A DNA stretch of 64,000 bases from Simplicispira lacusdiani (GTDB lineage Bacteria; Pseudomonadota; Gammaproteobacteria; Burkholderiales; Burkholderiaceae_C): positions 248,001 to 312,000 of the forward strand of contig NZ_QXGR01000002.1 of assembly GCF_003604195.1 (NCBI RefSeq). Reading direction: 5' to 3'. Shown here piece by piece: positions 35,511-45,601 of the stretch. Each line of letters starts with the position of its first letter. The first letter of the stretch is position 1. The notes under the pieces are model-generated. The model did not search any database, was not told where the DNA came from, and saw only the letters and a list, made by a program, of their open reading frames with translations. The position numbers were made by a program, and so were the translations under genes.

Positions 35511-36086
35511 TCATTTCGCCAGCGTTTTGAGAGCGAGCTTAATCCCATCGCTGACCGCCACATCCTGAGGCAAAGCCTTGAGCGCAGCAGCCGCTTCCTT
35601 GTCGCTGTACCCCAAAGCGAGCAACGCCTGAAGAATATCGCCTTGTGCGCCGCTTGCTGGCTGGGCGCCGGCGCTCCCCATTTCTCCTCCCAGCTTCCCC
35701 TTGAGTTCCAGCAGCAACCGCTCGGCCGTCTTCTTGCCGATGCCCGGCACCTTGACCAGGCGCCCGGACTCCTGCAACGTGATGGCCTGCGCCAGGTCCT
35801 GCACGCCCATGCCGCTCAGGATGGACAGCGCCGTCCGCGGTCCCACACCCGATATCTTGATCAGCTCGCGGAACGCCGCGCGCTCCTCAGCGCTGCCGAA
35901 ACCATACAGCAACTGCGCATCCTCGCGCACGATGAACTGCGTAAGCAGGCTCACCGCCTGGCCCACCGCCGGCAGGTTGTAGAAGGTGCTCATCGGCACC
36001 TGCACCTCGTAGCCCACGCCGTGGCAGTCCACCAGCACCTCGGGCGGATTCTTCTCCAGCAAGGTGCCGGTCAATTTGCCTATCAT
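35511..36086 (-). CDS. ruvA: Holliday junction-binding protein RuvA
   Basis: A 191-residue protein: N-terminal OB fold ([12 protein letters not shown]...[13 protein letters not shown]), two helix-hairpin-helix motifs ([18 protein letters not shown] and [19 protein letters not shown]), and a C-terminal RuvB-contact domain ([23 protein letters not shown]). It binds four-way junctions and loads RuvB. It is divergent from phoH with only 46 bp between. Downstream genes on this strand are the protease and, further on, ruvB. Confidence 0.95.
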   Translation of the reverse strand: MIGKLTGTLLEKNPPEVLVDCHGVGYEVQVPMSTFYNLPAVGQAVSLLTQFIVREDAQLLYGFGSAEERAAFRELIKISGVGPRTALSILSGMGVQDLAQAITLQESGRLVKVPGIGKKTAERLLLELKGKLGGEMGSAGAQPASGAQGDILQALLALGYSDKEAAAALKALPQDVAVSDGIKLALKTLAK

Positions 36087-36132
36087 TGATGTCCTTTGTC
36101 GCCGTCCGGCGCATTCCGACGGAATTATCAAC

Positions 36133-37083
36133 GTGATCCTGCGCCACACCTTCACCCCCCACAACAATACCCGCCTCACGCACCTGTGCGGCCCGGCCGA
36201 CAGCCACCTGCGCACCATCGAGGCGGCCTTGCAGGTCAGCATCGCGCACCGGCACGAACAGTTCAAGGTGGACGGCCCGAAGGCGCGCGCCACCCAGGCG
36301 CTGGAGGTACTGCAGGCCGTGTACGAAATGGCCGAGCGCCCCATCAGCGAAGAGCACCTGCAGCTCATGCTGGCGGGTGACAGCGCGATGAGCGCCGAGG
36401 CCGAGGGCGCCCCCTCTCCGCTGACCACGCGCCGTGCCGATCTGCGCGCACGCACGCCCACGCAGGCCGTGTACCTCGACAACATCGCCACGCACGACAT
36501 CACCTTCGGCATCGGCCCGGCTGGCACCGGCAAGACCTACCTCGCCGTGGCCTGCGCCGTCGATGCGCTGGAGCGCAGCAACGTGCAGCGCATCGTGCTC
36601 ACGCGCCCGGCGGTGGAGGCGGGAGAGCGCCTGGGCTTCCTGCCCGGCGACCTGGCGCAGAAGGTCGACCCCTACCTGCGACCGCTGTACGACGCCCTCT
36701 ACGACCTCATGGGCTACGACAAGGTGCAGAAGGCTTTCGAGCGCAACGCGCTGGAGATCGCCCCGCTGGCCTTCATGCGCGGGCGCACGCTGAACAACGC
36801 CTTCGTCATCCTCGACGAAGCGCAGAACACCACCCCCGAGCAGATGAAGATGTTCCTCACGCGCATCGGCTTCGGCGCCAAGGCCGTGATCACGGGCGAC
36901 GTGAGCCAGGTCGATCTCCCCAAGGGTGCGCTGAGCGGGCTGATCGACGCCGAGCGCGTGCTCAAGCGCGTCAAGGGCATCGCTGTCACGCGCTTCACCA
37001 GTGCCGACGTGGTGCGTCACCCGTTGGTGGCGCGCATCGTCGATGCCTACGACGCCCAACGGGGCCGCCGCAGCGCCGATTGA
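36133..37083 (+). CDS. phoH: PhoH-family ATPase (YbeZ-like)
   Basis: A 316-residue PhoH/YbeZ protein with Walker [12 protein letters not shown] and Walker [24 protein letters not shown], plus [10 protein letters not shown]. The N-terminus (about 1-90) resembles a KH-like RNA-binding part. The GTG start at 36133 (VILRHTFTP) is preferred because the earlier part of the frame overlaps ruvA. It forms a unit with ybeY 62 bp downstream, as in many proteobacteria, where the two act in rRNA processing. Confidence 0.93.
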   Translation: MILRHTFTPHNNTRLTHLCGPADSHLRTIEAALQVSIAHRHEQFKVDGPKARATQALEVLQAVYEMAERPISEEHLQLMLAGDSAMSAEAEGAPSPLTTRRADLRARTPTQAVYLDNIATHDITFGIGPAGTGKTYLAVACAVDALERSNVQRIVLTRPAVEAGERLGFLPGDLAQKVDPYLRPLYDALYDLMGYDKVQKAFERNALEIAPLAFMRGRTLNNAFVILDEAQNTTPEQMKMFLTRIGFGAKAVITGDVSQVDLPKGALSGLIDAERVLKRVKGIAVTRFTSADVVRHPLVARIVDAYDAQRGRRSAD

Positions 37084-37096
37084 CAACCACCATACT

Positions 37097-37160
37097 CCTA
37101 TATTAATAGCTGCTCGCGCAATCAGGACGGGCGCTGGAGGCCAAAATGGCTTTGAATCAA
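37097..37160 (+). repeat. Family 1 repeat at the phoH-ybeY junction
   Basis: Contains ATATTAATAGCTGCTCGCGC, GGGCGCTGGAGGCCAAAATG and GCTTTGAATCAA. The ybeY start codon ATG is part of the repeat end, so the first codons of ybeY (MALNQ) derive from it. GGAGG inside the repeat acts as the ribosome site. Confidence 0.75.
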
Positions 37161-37604
37161 CTCACGCTCTCCTTGCAGTTTGCCCGCAGTAACGACGCGG
37201 CAGCCCACCGCGCCGTGCTGCCGCGCCACAAGGTGGCGCGCTGGATCCGCCACGCCCTTGCTCAGGATGCCGAAATCACCGTGCGCATCGTCGGCGAGAA
37301 CGAAGGCCGCCAGCTCAACCGCGACTACCGGCACAAGGACTACGCCACCAACGTGCTGACCTTCGATTACACCCAGGAGCCTGTGGTTACCGCCGACCTG
37401 GTGCTCTGCGCCCCCGTGGTCGAACGCGAAGCACGCGAACAGAACAAGAGCCTGGAAGAACATTACGCCCACCTGCTTGTGCACGGCACGCTGCATGCCC
37501 AGGGCTGGGACCATGAAACCAGCGAGCAGGATGCGCAGGAGATGGAGGCCTACGAGACGGACATCCTGCGGGAGCTGGGGGTCGCAAATCCTTACGCGAC
37601 CTGA
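37146..37604 (+). CDS. ybeY: Endoribonuclease YbeY (16S rRNA 3' end maturation)
   Basis: A 152-residue zinc-dependent protein with the family signature [12 protein letters not shown] (three His ligands, HxxxHxxxxxH) at about residues 113-124, preceded by NVLTFDYT and [13 protein letters not shown]. It takes part in 16S rRNA 3' maturation and ribosome quality control. The start codon and GGAGG site lie in a family 1 repeat, an unusual case of a repeat giving the translation start of a core gene. Confidence 0.94.
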   Translation: MALNQLTLSLQFARSNDAAAHRAVLPRHKVARWIRHALAQDAEITVRIVGENEGRQLNRDYRHKDYATNVLTFDYTQEPVVTADLVLCAPVVEREAREQNKSLEEHYAHLLVHGTLHAQGWDHETSEQDAQEMEAYETDILRELGVANPYAT

Positions 37605-37861
37605 GAAAGCGTACGCAAGCTCTCACTATCCGAAAGGATAGAACAAGAGACTCCTGAAGTTGTCTGCCAGCATGACATGTTGTCTCGGATGGCGATCGTT
37701 CACGTCTCGCAGCAATGTTGTGACGCACTTTTTTGACATATTCATCCTGAGCGTCGCAAGTCCCTAAAGTATCCTCGCGCACGGCCCCACACAACCCCTG
37801 TCACTTGACCGCGAACCCTCCCGGTCAAGCAGCATTTGGTACTGAACCCTTAAAAACAACT

Positions 37862-37915
37862 ATGCGCAGACCAACACGCATCCATTCTCTCGCCGCCCTG
37901 TTGTGGGTCGCCCCC
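37862..37915 (+). other. Out-of-frame signal peptide and C5 tract before propeller gene
   Basis: From the ATG at 37862 the frame encodes MRRPTRIHSLAALLWVAP and then ends early. The downstream gene continues one frame off with LLLSACGGG, a lipobox. One extra C in the C5 run (37911-37915) would join them into a complete lipoprotein signal peptide ending LLLSAC. So either the gene is switched off or shifted by slippage at this run, or the sequence has a one-base error. Confidence 0.7.
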
Positions 37916-39714
37916 TGCTGTTGAGCGCCTGCGGCGGTGGCACGGACACAGGCCAGGGATCCACCAGCCTCAATGCGCCCACAGATTTGGTGGTGGACTA
38001 TGGCCCGAAAGGCTACCAATTCAAATGGGCTACCACCATTGGCGCCACACACTACGAATTGGCAGAAGATCCTGATGGAGCCGCCGGCGCACTTACAGAA
38101 ACCGCCATTGGCGGCAACATCACCAACAACGGCTACGCTTACAGTCAGGCAGATCGGTTACTTCACACGCGCGTGAACGCCAGCTACAGGGTACGCGCTT
38201 GCGATGCCAATGGCTGCAGCGCCTACAGCACAGCCATCACACCAGATATCGGCAAGGCCATCGGTTACTTCAAAGCCAGCAACGCCGACAAAGGCGACGC
38301 CTTTGGCAGCAGCGTGGCGCTTTCGGCGGATGGCAGCACCATGGCCGTCGGTGCGACAGACGAGGATAGCAATGCCACCGGCGCCAACGGAAACCAAGCC
38401 GACAATACCGTCAGCGGGGCGGGTGCGGTGTATGTGTTCACACGCTCAGCCCTAGGTTGGGTCCAGCAAGCCTATCTCAAGGCCAGCAACACCAAGCTCG
38501 TCACCAATGAAAGAGGTAACCCCCACGTTGCGAGCTTTGGCTTCAGCTTATCGCTCTCGAGTGATGGCAGTACGCTGGCTGTGGGCGCCCCCGATGAAGC
38601 TAGCAATGCACGCGGCATCGATGGCGATCAAACCAATACCCAGACCCCTGGTGCAGGTGCAGTGTATGTATTTCACCGCACCGGCGATGCCTGGAGTCAG
38701 CAGACCTATCTCAAGGCCAGCAATACAGCAGCAGTGGCCCAATACAGCGGCGATATCGCCTATGGCTCCTACGTTGTCCAAGCCGCCCGCTTTGGCATGA
38801 GCGTCTCCCTCGCGGCCGATGGCAAGACACTGGCTGTGGGCGCGCCGGGCGAAGCCAGCAACGCCACAGGCATCAACGGAGACCAAACCGACACATCCAC
38901 TCCCGGCAGAGGGGCTGTGTACATGTTCACCCATGGCTCGACCTGGGAGCAAAAAGCCTACATCAAGGCAGTAGCCACCAACGAAAGCGTAGGCTTCCCA
39001 GTTGCACTGTCGGCTGACGGACGTACATTGGCCACCGGCGGTGGGGGGATGGTGGCACTGTTCACCCACGACGGCAGCCAATGGCGTCAGCAGACCGTGG
39101 TACGGGGCAGCAACACCGAGCTCGAGGATAGCTTCGGGTACAAACTAGCCCTTGCGGCCGATGGCAACACCCTGGCGGTGGGTGCCATCGGGGAGACCAC
39201 CAACGGCACTGGCATCAACAATCCACCGGGCACACGCTCGCTGATCCGTGCAGGTGCGGCCTATGTGTTCACCCGCAGCAACGGCGGATGGAGCCAACAG
39301 GCCTACATCAAGCCCAGCAACACCAATCAGGACGACTGGTTTGGCTTCGGCATCGCCCTGTCCGGTGATGGCAACACGCTGGCCGTGGGTGCCGCCGCAG
39401 AAGCCGGCAGCAGCTCAGGCCTGGCGGGCAACCAGACCGACAACAACGCCGGAGGCGCTGGTGCGGTTTACCTCTTCCAGCGTAGCAGCAGCACCTGGGA
39501 CCAGCGCGCCTATATCAAGGCCAGCAACACCGATGCGGGCGATATGTTTGGCACCAGTGTGGCCCTGTCGGCGGATGGAAACACCCTGGTCGTGGGAGCC
39601 CCTACCGAAGGCAGTCTTGCTACGGGCATACAAGGCGACCAGGCCGACAATTCGGGTGCCGCAGGCACCACGGTGGGCAGAAGGGTTGCAGCGGGCGCAG
39701 TGTACATGTACTGA
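37903..39714 (+). CDS. FG-GAP-like seven-repeat propeller lipoprotein (N-terminus frameshifted)
   Basis: A 603-residue reading frame. After the lipobox LLLSAC comes a fibronectin type III-like domain (about 25-115), then seven repeats of 60-80 residues, each with FGxxVALSADGxTLAVGA and AGAVYVFxR...WxQQAYIKASNT. Seven such units would close a beta propeller on the cell surface or in the periplasm, probably for adhesion or ligand binding. The only in-frame start is GTG at 37903, too short to give a proper signal peptide; the correct N-terminus lies upstream in another frame. GC content is lower than in surrounding genes. Confidence 0.75.
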   Translation: MGRPLLLSACGGGTDTGQGSTSLNAPTDLVVDYGPKGYQFKWATTIGATHYELAEDPDGAAGALTETAIGGNITNNGYAYSQADRLLHTRVNASYRVRACDANGCSAYSTAITPDIGKAIGYFKASNADKGDAFGSSVALSADGSTMAVGATDEDSNATGANGNQADNTVSGAGAVYVFTRSALGWVQQAYLKASNTKLVTNERGNPHVASFGFSLSLSSDGSTLAVGAPDEASNARGIDGDQTNTQTPGAGAVYVFHRTGDAWSQQTYLKASNTAAVAQYSGDIAYGSYVVQAARFGMSVSLAADGKTLAVGAPGEASNATGINGDQTDTSTPGRGAVYMFTHGSTWEQKAYIKAVATNESVGFPVALSADGRTLATGGGGMVALFTHDGSQWRQQTVVRGSNTELEDSFGYKLALAADGNTLAVGAIGETTNGTGINNPPGTRSLIRAGAAYVFTRSNGGWSQQAYIKPSNTNQDDWFGFGIALSGDGNTLAVGAAAEAGSSSGLAGNQTDNNAGGAGAVYLFQRSSSTWDQRAYIKASNTDAGDMFGTSVALSADGNTLVVGAPTEGSLATGIQGDQADNSGAAGTTVGRRVAAGAVYMY

Positions 39715-39863
39715 TCTTGCTGATTCATTGCAAGCCGTAGCTTGTTGCCGATACCGGTTGCGGTGCTTGCTGCATTGACCTATACGGCATGCAAAACACC
39801 TGTGCCTGCACGTGACCCAATCATCTGCGCTGCAGCCAGTAGGATCGAAAGCAGGAGTGACCC

Positions 39864-40604
39864 ATGTTCGAGACTGCCCTGCTGCTCACCGCCGCCTTCA
39901 TCGCCGGCGCCCTCAATGCCGTCGCCGGAGGCGGTAGCTTTCTGACGCTGCCCGCCCTCGTCTTCACCGGCGTGCCGCCCGTGGCGGCCAATGCCACGGG
40001 CACGGTGGCGCTGCTGCCGGGCTACATCGCCGGGGCCTGGGGCTTCCGTGAAGACACCGCCCCGCCGCCGGGCCTGTCGATGCGTCTGCTGGTGGTGCTC
40101 TCGCTGATCGGCGGCGCGGCGGGTGCGGCGCTGCTGCTGGTCACGCCCGACGCCACCTTCCGGCGCGTCGTGCCCTGGCTGCTGCTGGCGGCCACGGCGC
40201 TGTTCGCCTTTGGGCCCTGGCTGCGTGCGCGGCTGGCGGGCGGCAAGCCCTCCACGGCCCGCGCCACCATCGGCGTGCTGGCCGTGGCGGGCTACGGCGG
40301 CTACTTCAACGGCGGGCTGGGCATCCTGCTGCTGGCGCTGTTCGGCCTCTTGGGCCAGACCAACCTCAACGCCATGAACGGGCTGAAGAACTGGGTGTCG
40401 GCCCTGCTCACGGCCATCGCCGTGGCCATCTACGCCGCAGGCGGCGTGGTGCACTGGCCCCAGGCGCTAATGATGATGCTGGCCGCCACGGCGGGCGGCT
40501 ACGGCGGCGCGCGCGTGGCGCGCAAGCTGCCCGCGCCGGTGCTGCGCTGGGGCATTGTGGCGACGGGACTGGTGATGGCGGGGCTGTTCTTCTGGCGACA
40601 GTGA
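39864..40604 (+). CDS. TauE/SafE-family membrane transporter
   Basis: A 246-residue integral membrane protein with about seven to eight helices. The TauE/SafE repeat motif appears in both halves: AGALNAVAGGGSFLTLPALVFTG at the start and AGYGGYFNGGLGILLLALFG in the middle. The family exports sulfite, sulfoacetate or other small anions; substrate unknown. Its stop overlaps the start of the MFS gene, so the two are coupled. Confidence 0.87.
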   Translation: MFETALLLTAAFIAGALNAVAGGGSFLTLPALVFTGVPPVAANATGTVALLPGYIAGAWGFREDTAPPPGLSMRLLVVLSLIGGAAGAALLLVTPDATFRRVVPWLLLAATALFAFGPWLRARLAGGKPSTARATIGVLAVAGYGGYFNGGLGILLLALFGLLGQTNLNAMNGLKNWVSALLTAIAVAIYAAGGVVHWPQALMMMLAATAGGYGGARVARKLPAPVLRWGIVATGLVMAGLFFWRQ

Positions 40605-41860
40605 ACCGCAACGGAATGCCTCCCCCCAGCCCCGGGCGTGCGAACGACCGCGCGCTCTGGGCCATGCTGCTGGCCCTGCTCAGCAGCTTCGCGCTCAGCC
40701 AGGCCTTCCGCACCACCACGGCCATGATGGCCCAGGGGCTGACGGCGGAGTTCGGGCTGTCCGCCCAGTCGCTGGGCGCCTTCGCCGGGCTGTTCGGCCT
40801 GTCCTTCGGCGTGGCCCAGTTGCTGATGGGCGTGGGGCTGGACCTGTACGGCCTGCGCCGCACCGTGCTCATCGCCTTTCCATTCACCATCGCGGGCTCC
40901 GCGCTCTCCGCCCTGGCGCCCGGCTATGCCTGGCTGATGGCGGGCCAGTTGCTGATCGGCATGGGCTGCTCGCCCGCCTTCCTGGCCTGCACGCTGTTCA
41001 TCGCGCGGCACTTTCCGGCGGATCGCTTCGCCTTTCTCTCGGGCGTGGCCATGGGCGTGGGCGGGCTGGGCCTGCTGTTCACCGGCACGCCGCTGGCCTG
41101 GCTGGTGCAGCACGGTGGCTGGCGCACCGGCTACGCGGCGCTGGCCGGTTTGAGCGCGTTGTCGTGGCTGCTGATCTACCTGCGCGTGCACGAGCCACCG
41201 CTGCCTGCTGCTCCTGTGGCCGCGCGCGAAACCTGGGGCCAGGCCCTGCGCGGCTTTGCCGAGCTGCTGCTCCTGCCCCACACCTGGGGCATCCTGCTGC
41301 TGGGCATGTCGGGCTACGCCGCCTTCCTGTCGCTGCGCGGCCTGTGGCTGGCGCCGCTGCTGATGGACCGCTTCCACCTCACGCTGGTGGACAGCGGCAA
41401 CGTCGCGCTCGCCCTGTCGCTCATCGCGCTGTTCGCGCCCGGCCTGTCGGGCCGGCTGGACCCCGGCACCGCAAAGCGCCGGTTCTGGATCGCCAACGCC
41501 TCGCTGCTGATGGCCGGGATGTTCGTGGCGCTGGCACTGCTGCGGCAGCACACGGGCGCCAGCGTGGCGCTGATCCTGCTGATGGGTCTGCTGTCGGGCT
41601 ACGGCGTGCTGCAGTACGCCGACGTGCGCACCTCCTACCCACCCGCGCTGACGGGCCGCGCCCTCTCTGCGTTCACCATGGCCATGTTCCTGGGCGTGGC
41701 GCTGATGCAGTGGTTCACCGGCATTGTCGCCACCTGGGCCGCGCAGCGCGGCACAGACCCGCACACCGCCGTGATGCTCGCCATCGCCGGGTGGCTGGCG
41801 CTGGCGTCGATGGGGTTCCGGTGGTTGCCGGTGTCGCCGTTGCTGGTCCAGAAAAAATAA
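40601..41860 (+). CDS. Major facilitator superfamily transporter
   Basis: A 419-residue protein with twelve hydrophobic helices in two halves. The loop 2-3 motif is GLDLYGLRRTVLIAF, and the first helix region has the SQAFRTTTAMMAQGL segment. No substrate-specific motif recognised. The GTG at 40601 overlaps the TauE stop; an ATG at 40616 is an alternative start. It ends in front of a family 1 repeat. Confidence 0.86.
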   Translation: MNRNGMPPPSPGRANDRALWAMLLALLSSFALSQAFRTTTAMMAQGLTAEFGLSAQSLGAFAGLFGLSFGVAQLLMGVGLDLYGLRRTVLIAFPFTIAGSALSALAPGYAWLMAGQLLIGMGCSPAFLACTLFIARHFPADRFAFLSGVAMGVGGLGLLFTGTPLAWLVQHGGWRTGYAALAGLSALSWLLIYLRVHEPPLPAAPVAARETWGQALRGFAELLLLPHTWGILLLGMSGYAAFLSLRGLWLAPLLMDRFHLTLVDSGNVALALSLIALFAPGLSGRLDPGTAKRRFWIANASLLMAGMFVALALLRQHTGASVALILLMGLLSGYGVLQYADVRTSYPPALTGRALSAFTMAMFLGVALMQWFTGIVATWAAQRGTDPHTAVMLAIAGWLALASMGFRWLPVSPLLVQKK

Positions 41861-41915
41861 GAAAAAACAGACCTTTGCGCTGAGCCATCAAGCGTCAGCA
41901 GCTATCGTTTTTGAA

Positions 41916-41930
<15 letters not shown>
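41861..41930 (-). repeat. Family 1 repeat between MFS and dtd
   Basis: On the minus strand it reads GTTTGATTCAAAAACGATAG, CTGCTGACGC, TTGATGGCTCAGCGC and GGTCTG. The TGA of its first GTTTGATTC is the stop codon of dtd, so the repeat forms the end of that gene. Confidence 0.65.
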
Positions 41931-42364
<434 letters not shown>

Positions 42365-42368
<4 letters not shown>

Positions 42369-43315
42369 TTCATTCCCTCCTTGGAGGCGTCGGGCAGGTC
42401 GTCAAAATGCGCCTCCACATCGGTCGGCAGCAGCTCGATGGTGGCGCGCAGGCCGGGCACGGCGGCCATCAGCGCGCGCTCGACCTGGCCGCGCAGTTCG
42501 GCGGCGTGGCGCAGGGTCCAGTCGGCCGGCATGTGCATGTGCATGTCCACGAAGCGGCGCTGCCCGGCGCGGCGGGTGGACACATGGTCAAAACGCAGCG
42601 CCCCCGGAGGCTGGCCCTGCACGAAGCGCTGCAGCGTGGCCTCGATGGTGGCCTGCACCTCGGGCTCGGCGGCCTCGTCCATCAGACCTTGCGAGGAGCG
42701 CCAGACCAGCTCCACACCTTCCTTGAGGATGTTGAGCGCAACGATGATGGCCGCCACGGCATCGAGCCACAACCAACCCGTGAGGGCTGCGCCCACCAGG
42801 CCCACCAGCACGCCGGCCGAGGTCCAGACATCGGTGACGAGGTGGCGCGCGTCGGCCTCCAGCGCGATGGAGCGGTGCTCGCGCGCCGCGCGGAACATCA
42901 CCCAGGCCAGCAGGCCATTGAGCGCCGAACTGAGCACCGACAGCCCCAGGCCCCAGCCCACCTGCTCCAGCGGCTGCGGGTCCAGCAGCCGGTGCACAGC
43001 CGCCCACAGGATGCCCGCCGATACCCCCACGATGAGGATGCCCTCGAAGCCCGAGGAAAAATACTCGGCCTTGTGGTGGCCGTAGGGGTGGTTGTCGTCG
43101 GCGGGCAACTGCGCCACCGTCACCATGGCCAGGGCGAACACCGCGCTGGCGAGGTTGACGAAGGACTCCATGGCGTCCGACAACAGGCCCACCGAGCCCG
43201 TCACGTACCAGGCCAGGGTCTTGAGCGTGATGGTGAGAATGGCCACGCAGACCGACGCCCACAGCAGGTTGCGGGGCGTGAGCCAAGGGCGCGGCGAAGA
43301 TGCGGTGGATGACAT
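42365..43315 (-). CDS. Cation diffusion facilitator transporter
   Basis: A 316-residue CDF protein with six membrane helices (about 18-215) and a cytoplasmic ferredoxin-like C-terminal domain (about 220-310). Metal-site residues on helices 2 and 5 are in [14 protein letters not shown] and [13 protein letters not shown]. The [14 protein letters not shown] loop is typical of the FieF/ZitB-like groups. It exports Zn, Fe or Co using the proton gradient; the metal cannot be fixed from sequence. It is coupled to dtd. Confidence 0.89.
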
Positions 43316-43355
43316 GGCCCCGGATTACACCAGACTGGCATGCCAGAATCCCGCC

Positions 43356-44840
43356 ATGAACAAGGCATGGCACCGCCGCACCGCCGCCACGCTGGCCTGC
43401 CTGCTGGCCGCCGGCAGTAGTGCCGGGTGGCTGGCGCATGCACGGCTGCAGCAACTGCAGGCGGCCTTCGAGACCGATGCGCGCATCGTGCACCGCCTGC
43501 TGAGCCAGCGCATGGTGCAGCACGACGCCATCCTCTCCACCCTGGCGCTGCTGCAGCCCGCCGAGCCCGGCCTGGGCGGCGCCGATGCCGCGCTGCCGCG
43601 CCTGCCCTCGGTGTACCCGCAGATCCTGGACGTTCTGCGCCGCCCTGCCGACGGCACCTGGCCCGCCGCCGCGCCGGAGCTCGACGCCGCCGAGGCCACC
43701 TCGCGCGCCACGGGCCACGCCACGCTGGCCCGGCCCGATCTCGCCGCAGGACGCTACCACCTGGTGCTGGCCAGCACCCCCGCCAGCTACGCGCTGCACA
43801 TCGACCTGCACGCCACCGTGCCGCACGACGAATGGCCCATGGACCCGGTCACCAGCCCCATCCGCGTAACGCTGGAACATGCCGGCCAGGCCTTCACGGT
43901 GCAGCCTGGAAGCACCCCAGCCCGGGGCTGGACCTACGGATTTCGCAAGGCCCTGGCCTCGCCGAGCCAGCCGCTGGACGTGGTGGCACAACGCGTGGTG
44001 GGCTGGGACGAGCTGCCCTGGTTCGCCATGCTGGGTTGGTGCGCGGCCACCGCCGCCGCCGCCGTGGCCGGGCGCGCGCTGTGGCGCCACCGCGTGGCGC
44101 GCCGACGCGCCGAGGAGCTGCTGCGCCTGGGCCAGGTGGCGCGCCTGAACACGCTGGGCGAACTCGCCGCCGGCATGGCGCACGAACTCAACCAGCCCCT
44201 CACCGCGCTGCTGTCGGGCACGCAGGCCGCGCAGCGCCTGCTGGGCGACGACCCACCCGACCTGGACACCGCGCGCACCGCCATGGCCCGCGCCGTGGAG
44301 CAGGCGCGCCGCGCCTCCGACGTGGTGGGCCGGCTGCGCCGCCTGGTCGAGCGCCCCGACCTCGCCGGCCAGATGCAGCCCCTGCAACTGCCCGCCGCCG
44401 TGCACGACGTGCTGCACCTGCTGGAGCCCGAATGCCGCGCCCGCGCCGTGGTGCCCGAGGTGCAGGCCGAGCCCGGCCTCCCCGCCGTGCTGGCCGAGCC
44501 CGTGGCGCTGCAGCAGATCGTGCACAACCTCGTGATGAACGCGCTGCAGGCGCTGGAGCAGGTACCCGCCGCCGAGCGCCGCCTGGAGCTGCGCCTGGGC
44601 ACCCCCACCCCCGGCCAGGTGCAGCTCACCGTGCGCGACCACGGCCCCGGCATCCCGCCCGAGGCCCGCGAGCGCCTGTTCGAGCCCTTCTTCACCACGC
44701 GCGCCGGCGGCCTCGGGCTGGGCCTGCCGCTGTGCGAAAGCCTGGCCCAGGCCATGGGTGCCAGCCTCCAGCTCGCCCCCGGCAACGGCCGGGGCGCGGC
44801 CTTCGTGCTCCTGCTGCCCGCCGCCACGCCCACACCATGA
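43356..44840 (+). CDS. Membrane sensor histidine kinase
   Basis: A 494-residue HATPase kinase. One helix near 10-25 and another near 222-242 bracket a periplasmic sensor of about 195 residues. The dimerisation H-box is GMAHELNQPL (phospho-His 276), as in FixL/DctB-like kinases. N-box NLVMNALQA, G1 DHGPGIP, F FEPFFTT, G2 GLGLGLP are all intact. The stop overlaps the regulator start (ATGA). The input signal is unknown; the adjacent secreted HbpS-like gene could provide it. Confidence 0.9.
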   Translation: MNKAWHRRTAATLACLLAAGSSAGWLAHARLQQLQAAFETDARIVHRLLSQRMVQHDAILSTLALLQPAEPGLGGADAALPRLPSVYPQILDVLRRPADGTWPAAAPELDAAEATSRATGHATLARPDLAAGRYHLVLASTPASYALHIDLHATVPHDEWPMDPVTSPIRVTLEHAGQAFTVQPGSTPARGWTYGFRKALASPSQPLDVVAQRVVGWDELPWFAMLGWCAATAAAAVAGRALWRHRVARRRAEELLRLGQVARLNTLGELAAGMAHELNQPLTALLSGTQAAQRLLGDDPPDLDTARTAMARAVEQARRASDVVGRLRRLVERPDLAGQMQPLQLPAAVHDVLHLLEPECRARAVVPEVQAEPGLPAVLAEPVALQQIVHNLVMNALQALEQVPAAERRLELRLGTPTPGQVQLTVRDHGPGIPPEARERLFEPFFTTRAGGLGLGLPLCESLAQAMGASLQLAPGNGRGAAFVLLLPAATPTP

Positions 44841-45460
44841 ACGACAGCGCCTCCTCCCTCTCGCCCCTGATCCACCTCGTGGACGACGACGCCGCCGTGC
44901 GCGAGGGCCTCTCCCTGCTCATCGCCACCGTGGGCCTGCGCGTGCAGGCCTGGGCCGACCCGCAGGCCTTCCTGGCCGGGTTCGACCGCGCCAGCATCGG
45001 CGCCATCGTGCTCGACGTGCGCATGCCCGGCACCAGCGGCCTGGCCGTGCTGGAGCAGCTGCAGGCCCAGGGCGCGGACCAGCCCGTGATCCTGCTCACC
45101 GGCCACGGCACGGTGGACATGTGCCGCCGCGCCTTCAAGGCCGGCGCGGCCGAGTTCCTCGAAAAACCCGTGGAAGACGAGGTGCTCATCGAGGCCCTGC
45201 AGAACGCCGTGCGCCAGCATGTGCGCTCGCGCGAACGCCACCAGGCCGATCAGCAAGCGCGCGAGCGCCACGCCCAGCTCTCGGCGCGCGAGCGCGAGGT
45301 GCTGGGCCTGATCGTCGAGGGGCTGACGAACAAGGAGATCGGCCGCGCGCTCGAACTCTCGCCGCGCACCGTGGAAACGCACCGCGCCAACCTGTTCGCC
45401 AAGCTCGGCGTGGACTCGCTGGCCCAGCTCATCCGGCGCTACGCGGCGCTGGTGGAATAA
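44837..45460 (+). CDS. FixJ/LuxR-type response regulator
   Basis: A 207-residue protein with a receiver domain (about 10-125; acidic pocket DDD at 16-18, phospho-Asp 60 in IVLDVRMPG, Thr in LLTGHG, Lys in EKPV) and a C-terminal LuxR helix-turn-helix (LSAREREVLGLIVEGLTNKEIGRALELSPRTVETHRANLFAKLG). It is partner of the kinase just upstream. A perfect 16-bp palindrome 21 bases after its stop is the natural candidate for its binding site. Confidence 0.92.
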   Translation: MNDSASSLSPLIHLVDDDAAVREGLSLLIATVGLRVQAWADPQAFLAGFDRASIGAIVLDVRMPGTSGLAVLEQLQAQGADQPVILLTGHGTVDMCRRAFKAGAAEFLEKPVEDEVLIEALQNAVRQHVRSRERHQADQQARERHAQLSAREREVLGLIVEGLTNKEIGRALELSPRTVETHRANLFAKLGVDSLAQLIRRYAALVE

Positions 45461-45480
45461 GGCGCCCGTCCGGCAGGTGC

Positions 45481-45496
45481 TCCGTAGAACTACGGA
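45481..45496. promoter_or_regulatory. Palindromic operator candidate TCCGTAG-AA-CTACGGA
   Basis: TCCGTAG (45481-45487), AA, CTACGGA (45490-45496) is a perfect 7+7 inverted repeat. It lies between the response regulator and the HbpS-like gene, about 105 bases before the ATG of the latter. LuxR/FixJ-type regulators bind such short palindromes as dimers, so it may control the downstream gene. Confidence 0.55.
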
Positions 45497-45601
45497 CATG
45501 TGCGCGTAGCCGTCCGCATGGTGCGGCGCAGCGGCTTTTTCTACAGTTCTCCCCACGGCGCCGCAACGGGTGGCGCCGAAAGACCACCACCGGAGAACAC
45601 C

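Noticed and set aside
37605..37861. Gap between ybeY and the propeller gene searched for small RNA or promoter
   Set aside because: A TTGACA at 37733-37738 has no good -10 partner at 16-18 bases; no convincing structure was seen.
38270..39700. Regularly repeated DNA, considered as tandem repeat or CRISPR-like array
   Set aside because: Period of roughly 200 bp and codon-level variation show it is a protein repeat (propeller units), not a DNA array.
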